From Thalassotalea sediminis (GTDB lineage: Bacteria > Pseudomonadota > Gammaproteobacteria > Enterobacterales > Alteromonadaceae): 64,000 nucleotides of DNA. Numbering within the stretch: the stretch's first letter is position 1; each line of letters opens with the position of its first letter. The stretch spans positions 1,798,001-1,862,000 of the forward strand of contig NZ_AP027361.1 of assembly GCF_030295915.1 (NCBI RefSeq), given 5' to 3'. The notes beneath the pieces were generated by a model, which worked only from the letters and a program-made list of their open reading frames with translations, was not told where the DNA came from and searched no databases. Below are positions 59,901 to 64,000 of the stretch, in pieces. The translations under genes and the position numbers were made by a program.

Positions 59901-61810
59901 CCGTCATTGGGATAGGTGACATGGCTGGTGATGTCTTTGGTAATGGCATGTTGTTGTCGAAGCACATTCGATTGCAAGTTGCCTTTAACCATATGCATAT
60001 TTTTATTGATCCGTCACCAGATGCGGCAAGCTCTTATAAAGAACGTGAGCGACTATTTAATCTACCTGGCTGTACTTGGGAAGATTACGACAAAAAGCTA
60101 ATTTCTGAAGGTGGTGGAATCTTTAGTCGGTCAGCTAAATCGATAAAACTTACACCACAAATTAAGAAAATGCTTGGTACGCAAAAGCAATCAATGTCTC
60201 CGCTTGAGTTAATACAAACCGTTTTGAAAATGAAAGTTGATTTACTTTGGAATGGTGGTATTGGTACTTACGTTAAAGGCAGTAAAGAGTCACATATAGA
60301 AGTGGGAGACCGCGCTAATGATGGCTTACGAATTAATGGTAACGAACTAAGGGCGAAAGTCGTTGGTGAAGGCGGTAACTTAGGCTTTACCCAATTGGGC
60401 CGTATAGAATATGGTGCAAACGGTGGGCGTATTAATAGTGACTCTGTTGATAATGTTGGTGGTGTTGATTGTTCAGATAACGAAGTTAACATTAAAATTT
60501 TATTGAACGGATTAGTACAAAACGGTGACCTAACACTAAAACAGCGTAATAAGTTACTGTATGATATGACTGATGATGTTGCAGAGATCGTACTTCATGA
60601 TTGTTATCGACAAACACACTCTATCTCAATTACTGAGTTAAGAGGCTCATCTCAGTTAAAAGAACAATCGCGTTTCATTAATGCTTTAGAGCGCACAGGT
60701 AAACTTGATAGAGCATTAGAGTTTATTCCTAATGATGAGGAAATCGCGGATCGTTTAGCCCAAGGCAAAGGATTAACTCGACCAGAGCTTTCAGTGTTAC
60801 TTGCTTATAGCAAAATGGTACTGAAAGAAGATCTTGTTTGTCCTGAAATTACTGATAACCCATTCCATGATCGATTATTGATCGAAGCATTTCCTGATGA
60901 TTTGCAAGAAAAGTATCGTGAACAAATGCAGGAACATCCATTACGTGCAGAAATTATCGCTACTAAATTAGCGAATAATATTGGTAACGATATGGGGTTC
61001 AACTTTGTTCATCGAATGAGTGATGAAACTGGTGCTTCTGTTGCTGAAATCGCTAACTGTTATACCATGGCTAGTGAAGTCTTTGAACTTTCATCATATT
61101 GGGAACAAATTAGCGATTTGGATAATAAAATATCTACGATGGTTCAAACAGAAATGCTGTTTCAGTTAAGAAGAACAGTACGTCGTGCAACGCGTTGGTT
61201 CTTGCGTCATCGTAATAAATCGATGGATATTGCGAAAACAATTGAATTCTTCCGTTCTACGTTTGAAGTAATGTCTGATAATTTAGATGACTTCTTAATT
61301 GAAGATGAAATTCAAATGCTACAACGGGTTGAAAAAGATCTTATCAATGCAGGTGCACCTAAAAATATTGCTAAGCGCATTTCTCAATTGAGTACGTTAT
61401 TCTCTGCAATGGATCTAGCAGAACTAGCTGAGCAAGACGGTCGTTCAATAAGTTTAGTGTCGAACTTGTACTTTAAACTTGGCGCGCGCTTAGATTTGCA
61501 TTGGTTCTTAGATCAAATCAATAAGCAACCTGTCTCTAACCACTGGCAAGCTCTTGCACGAGCATCTTTTAGAGAAGAGTTAGATTGGCAACAGCGCGCT
61601 CTAACGGGCGTGATATTGCGTACAGACGTTGACTGTGATGATGTGCAAACATTATTAGATTCTTGGTTTGAGACATATGAACAACCATTGTCACGTTGGC
61701 AACATATTCTTGATGACTTTAGAATTGGGCAAACTCACGAATTTGCTAAGTTCTCTGTTGCATTAAGAGAGTTAATGCTGTTAAGTTTAAATAGCGATCC
61801 AACGAAATAA
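56969..61810 (+). CDS. NAD-dependent glutamate dehydrogenase, large type
   Basis: 1613-aa GDH of the 180-kDa class (Pseudomonas GdhB, Streptomyces GDH). It makes 2-oxoglutarate and ammonia from glutamate, a catabolic role. The N-terminal ~700 residues carry ACT-like regulatory repeats. The catalytic core at about 800-1200 shows [33 protein letters not shown] and [18 protein letters not shown] (Rossmann). A long C-terminal helical domain follows. AAGGAAAA precedes the ATG. It has its own terminator and is followed by pyrD, as in Shewanella. Confidence 0.95.
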   Translation: [1613 protein letters not shown]

Positions 61811-61819
61811 AAAAAGTTA

Positions 61820-61847
61820 AAAAATCCCCGCACTTGCGGGGATTTTT
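61820..61847. terminator. Terminator of the glutamate dehydrogenase gene
   Basis: A perfect 12-bp stem AAAAATCCCCGC / GCGGGGATTTTT with loop ACTT lies 9 bp after the stop. Confidence 0.93.
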
Positions 61848-61936
61848 GTATTAAAATTACCAGCATTGTTAAACTAATAGGTGATAATGCTTTTTTGCAT
61901 GCCTATTTTCTTATTGTCAGCATATTTAGAGGTACT

Positions 61937-62947
61937 ATGTTTTATTCAGCGATCCGTAAAGTATTGTTTCAAATGGACCCAGAGACAACACATGACTTTA
62001 CTATTAAAGCACTGAAAAACACAGGCGCATCATTTTTAAATTTCCCCTATAAACAAACCTTACCGAGTAAACCGGTTCAGGTAATGGGTATTCATTTTCC
62101 TAATGCGTGTGGCTTGGCTGCTGGCTTAGATAAGAATGGCGAGTGCATTAGAGCATTTGACGCCATGGGTTTTGGCTTTGTTGAAGTTGGCACGGTAACG
62201 CCTCGCCCACAGCCTGGTAATGAAAAGCCGAGAATATTTAGGCTACCGCAAGCGAATGCTGTTATTAATCGTATGGGCTTTAATAATAAGGGAGTTGACT
62301 ACTTAGTTGATCAAGTAAGGAAAGCAAAGTTTAGCGGTGTTCTAGGGATTAATATTGGTAAAAATAAAGATACACCAGAAGAGAACGCGAAAGACGATTA
62401 TATCCATTGTATGAAGAAAGTTTATAACTTTGCGAGTTATATTACCGTTAATATTTCTTCACCAAATACTCCTGGGCTGCGTTCATTACAGTATGGAGAT
62501 GCACTAAACGAATTATTATCTGCTTTAAAGGCTGAGCAATTATCACTTGCTACCAAATACGATAAATATGTACCAATCGCGGTAAAAATTGCGCCTGATT
62601 TAACGGAAGAAGAAGTGCAATCAATCGCAGCATGTTTAATTGCCAATGATATTGATGGTGTTATTGCCACAAATACAACATTAGCTCGTGACGGAGTTGC
62701 TCATTTAGAGCACGGTGATGAAGCAGGGGGCTTAAGTGGAGATCCTGTAAAAGATAAAAGTACAGCTGTGATCCGTATGCTAGCAGCAGCATTAGACAAT
62801 AAACTTCCTATTATTGGTGTGGGTGGGATTAGTAGTGGACAAGATGCCAAAGACAAAATAGAAGCTGGCGCAAAGTTGGTACAAGTTTATACTGGGTTTA
62901 TATATAAAGGCCCAGATCTAATTAAAGATATTGTACGTGCCTTGTAA
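61937..62947 (+). CDS. pyrD: Dihydroorotate dehydrogenase (quinone), class 2
   Basis: Membrane-associated FMN enzyme oxidising dihydroorotate with ubiquinone; 336 aa from the start chosen. The amphipathic N-terminus [16 protein letters not shown] is the quinone-side anchor. [33 protein letters not shown] and the catalytic-base region [15 protein letters not shown] are class 2 marks. The frame opens at 61895, but the ATG at 61937 matches E. coli PyrD and has GAGG upstream. It is convergent with the coiled-coil gene. Confidence 0.97.
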   Translation: MFYSAIRKVLFQMDPETTHDFTIKALKNTGASFLNFPYKQTLPSKPVQVMGIHFPNACGLAAGLDKNGECIRAFDAMGFGFVEVGTVTPRPQPGNEKPRIFRLPQANAVINRMGFNNKGVDYLVDQVRKAKFSGVLGINIGKNKDTPEENAKDDYIHCMKKVYNFASYITVNISSPNTPGLRSLQYGDALNELLSALKAEQLSLATKYDKYVPIAVKIAPDLTEEEVQSIAACLIANDIDGVIATNTTLARDGVAHLEHGDEAGGLSGDPVKDKSTAVIRMLAAALDNKLPIIGVGGISSGQDAKDKIEAGAKLVQVYTGFIYKGPDLIKDIVRAL

Positions 62948-62971
62948 TGACTTGATAAAATAGTCAGTTGA

Positions 62972-63009
62972 AATAGAGTGGCATTAGCGGCGTTCTATAC
63001 CACTCTATT
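62972..63009. terminator. Hairpin between convergent pyrD and coiled-coil gene
   Basis: Perfect 10-bp arms AATAGAGTGG / CCACTCTATT enclose an 18-nt loop. The T-run is poor on both sides, so it is a weak bidirectional terminator. Confidence 0.6.
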
Positions 63010-63019
63010 AAAGGTTTTC

Positions 63020-63805
63020 TTAGTTAGCGGATGGCTGATTAGCACTCCCAGGTTGTATCGTAGCAGCCTTTTTGTTTTCCAACGCATCAATACGTTCTAA
63101 TAACATCTTAATTTGCATATCAAGTGAATTAACATTACTGGCGACTTCAATTTGTTGACTGTCTCTGCCTTGGAGTTTTTGTTGAACACCCGCAATATCG
63201 TCGCTTAGTTGGTTAATCTGATTTTTTAATGTTGTTGCTTGTTGTACTTGTTCAGCTAATGCTTCAACGGTAAATTCAGTGGATGTTTGCTTATCTTTTA
63301 CATCTTTTACCGACGTGGCCAACGTATTAACTGTTTTAGTGACATTGCTATTCGCGCTTATTTGTTTTTTACTTTGTGCGCGTAATTCTTTTATCTCACT
63401 TTGGTTTCTGCGCCAAGCCGATGCCCATAGTTTATCCATTTCTTCCCAAAGTTTTTCAGTTTTCTCTGAGATTGCTTGTAGCTTTGCTTTCAATGCAACC
63501 GTTGATTCGCCCATTTCTTCGCCAGTTGCAGATAGTTGGTTTTCAAGTTGTTGAATTCTTTCATTTGACTCAGTAATCGCAGCCGTAAGTTGTTTATTTT
63601 GCTCAAAGAAATAATAACCTGTACCAGCTAGCGCGAGATAAATGGCAACAGTAAAAAATACAGTGGCACCTGATGTTTTAGCATTAACAGTATTAGGCTT
63701 CTGTGGCACAGTTGTGTTAGCGGAAGTCGATTTCGATTGTGATGGTTTTACTAAATCATCATCTAAGGTAATATTTGGGATTTCTGGTTCAACGCGATTT
63801 GACAA
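63020..63805 (-). CDS. Single-pass membrane protein with long coiled coil
   Basis: 261-aa protein. The N-terminus is a polar, Ser/Thr/Pro/Lys-rich cytoplasmic segment (about 1-45), then one membrane helix (about 47-66, ATVFFTVAIYLALAGTGYYF). A long Gln/Glu/Lys-rich periplasmic coiled coil follows (about 68-245), and the end is short and Ala/Pro-rich. I do not recognise a named family. The layout resembles envelope or cell-division accessory proteins, but the resemblance is only architectural. It is convergent with pyrD; a terminator and another minus-strand gene lie upstream of it. Confidence 0.8.
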   Translation of the reverse strand: MSNRVEPEIPNITLDDDLVKPSQSKSTSANTTVPQKPNTVNAKTSGATVFFTVAIYLALAGTGYYFFEQNKQLTAAITESNERIQQLENQLSATGEEMGESTVALKAKLQAISEKTEKLWEEMDKLWASAWRRNQSEIKELRAQSKKQISANSNVTKTVNTLATSVKDVKDKQTSTEFTVEALAEQVQQATTLKNQINQLSDDIAGVQQKLQGRDSQQIEVASNVNSLDMQIKMLLERIDALENKKAATIQPGSANQPSAN

Positions 63806-63905
63806 AATAACGCCTTTCTTTGTTGTTAACTTTACTAAGTATCAACTTTAAATCAATTCAGCTAAAGTTTTAATAGTTTTCAGTTAAATAATTTAATTAA
63901 AAACA

Positions 63906-63931
63906 AAAAACCGACATAAATGCCGGTTTTT
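63906..63931. terminator. Terminator, best on the minus strand
   Basis: AAAAACCG / CGGTTTTT arms with a small internal mismatch are followed on the minus strand by TTGTTTTT. It fits the end of the minus-strand gene entering from the right edge. Confidence 0.72.
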
Positions 63932-63954
63932 ATATGATTTAGATGTTACTAATA

Positions 63955-64000
63955 CTAATAACTATCGTTATGAACATTTTGAACGGCTCGACCTGAAGGG
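63955..64000 (-). CDS. C-terminal end of an unidentified minus-strand gene
   Basis: The minus strand from the window edge has a frame reading PSGRAVQNVHNDSY and then TAG at 63955-63957. A terminator starts 24 bp later, so a real gene probably ends here. Too little is present to name it, and another frame is also open over this short stretch. Confidence 0.4.
   Translation of the reverse strand, partial: PSGRAVQNVHNDSY

Noticed and set aside
1..64000. CRISPR arrays, IS elements, prophage, tRNA or rRNA genes
   Set aside because: Looked for regularly spaced repeats, transposase or integrase frames and RNA gene signatures; none were seen.

Overview
The window is AT-rich chromosomal DNA from a marine-type gammaproteobacterium, most likely Alteromonadales and near Colwellia/Thalassotalea. 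This is inferred from gene content and order (gyrA-serC-aroA-cmk-rpsA-ihfB-lapAB-pyrF, yceD-rpmF-plsX-fabDG-acpP-fabF-pabC-mltG, msrC-proQ-prc, pepN-DUF2835-NAD-GDH-pyrD), which resembles Shewanella/Colwellia; no database search was run. I see no tRNA, rRNA, CRISPR array, insertion sequence or prophage. Nearly all of it is core chromosome with a few accessory inserts.

Layout. 1-5.1 kb (minus strand): class Ia ribonucleotide reductase (nrdB partial, nrdA) with an NrdR-box-like pair upstream, then ubiG with a HAD phosphatase. 5.2-14.3 kb (plus): an Mpo1-like membrane protein, gyrA, serC-aroA, cmk-rpsA and ihfB. 14.3-17.4 kb: lapAB, pyrF and a convergent Maf-family pyrophosphatase. 17.4-24.6 kb: the yceD-rpmF-plsX-fab cluster, with no fabH, then pabC-mltG. 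24.6-27.7 kb: an inserted M60-like metallopeptidase lipoprotein and an atypical thymidylate kinase, interrupting the usual mltG-tmk-holB order. 27.8-29.9 kb: holB-pilZ-tatD. 29.9-30.0 kb: a probable small RNA on the minus strand.

30.5-39.8 kb is accessory and metabolic. A LytTR membrane regulator faces an acyltransferase, and a GntR regulator heads the 2-methylcitrate cycle operon prpB-prpC-acnD-prpF. Two identical-core palindromic operators flank the GntR promoter. No prpE is present, so propionyl-CoA probably comes from odd-chain lipid or amino-acid breakdown. 39.9-46.6 kb: a DUF2057/SIMPL pair, msrC, a small acidic protein, proQ, prc and an NhaC antiporter. 46.7-49.5 kb: pepN and DUF2835.

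49.5-56.8 kb holds the most interesting block: a DUF1302 outer-membrane protein, a DUF1329 periplasmic protein, a YCF48-type beta-propeller and an MMPL/RND transporter. Together they look like one trans-envelope lipid or hydrophobic-compound transport system. Its leader carries a 26-bp near-palindrome and a FadR-like site. 56.9-64 kb: large NAD-dependent glutamate dehydrogenase, pyrD, a coiled-coil membrane protein on the minus strand and the tail of another minus-strand gene.
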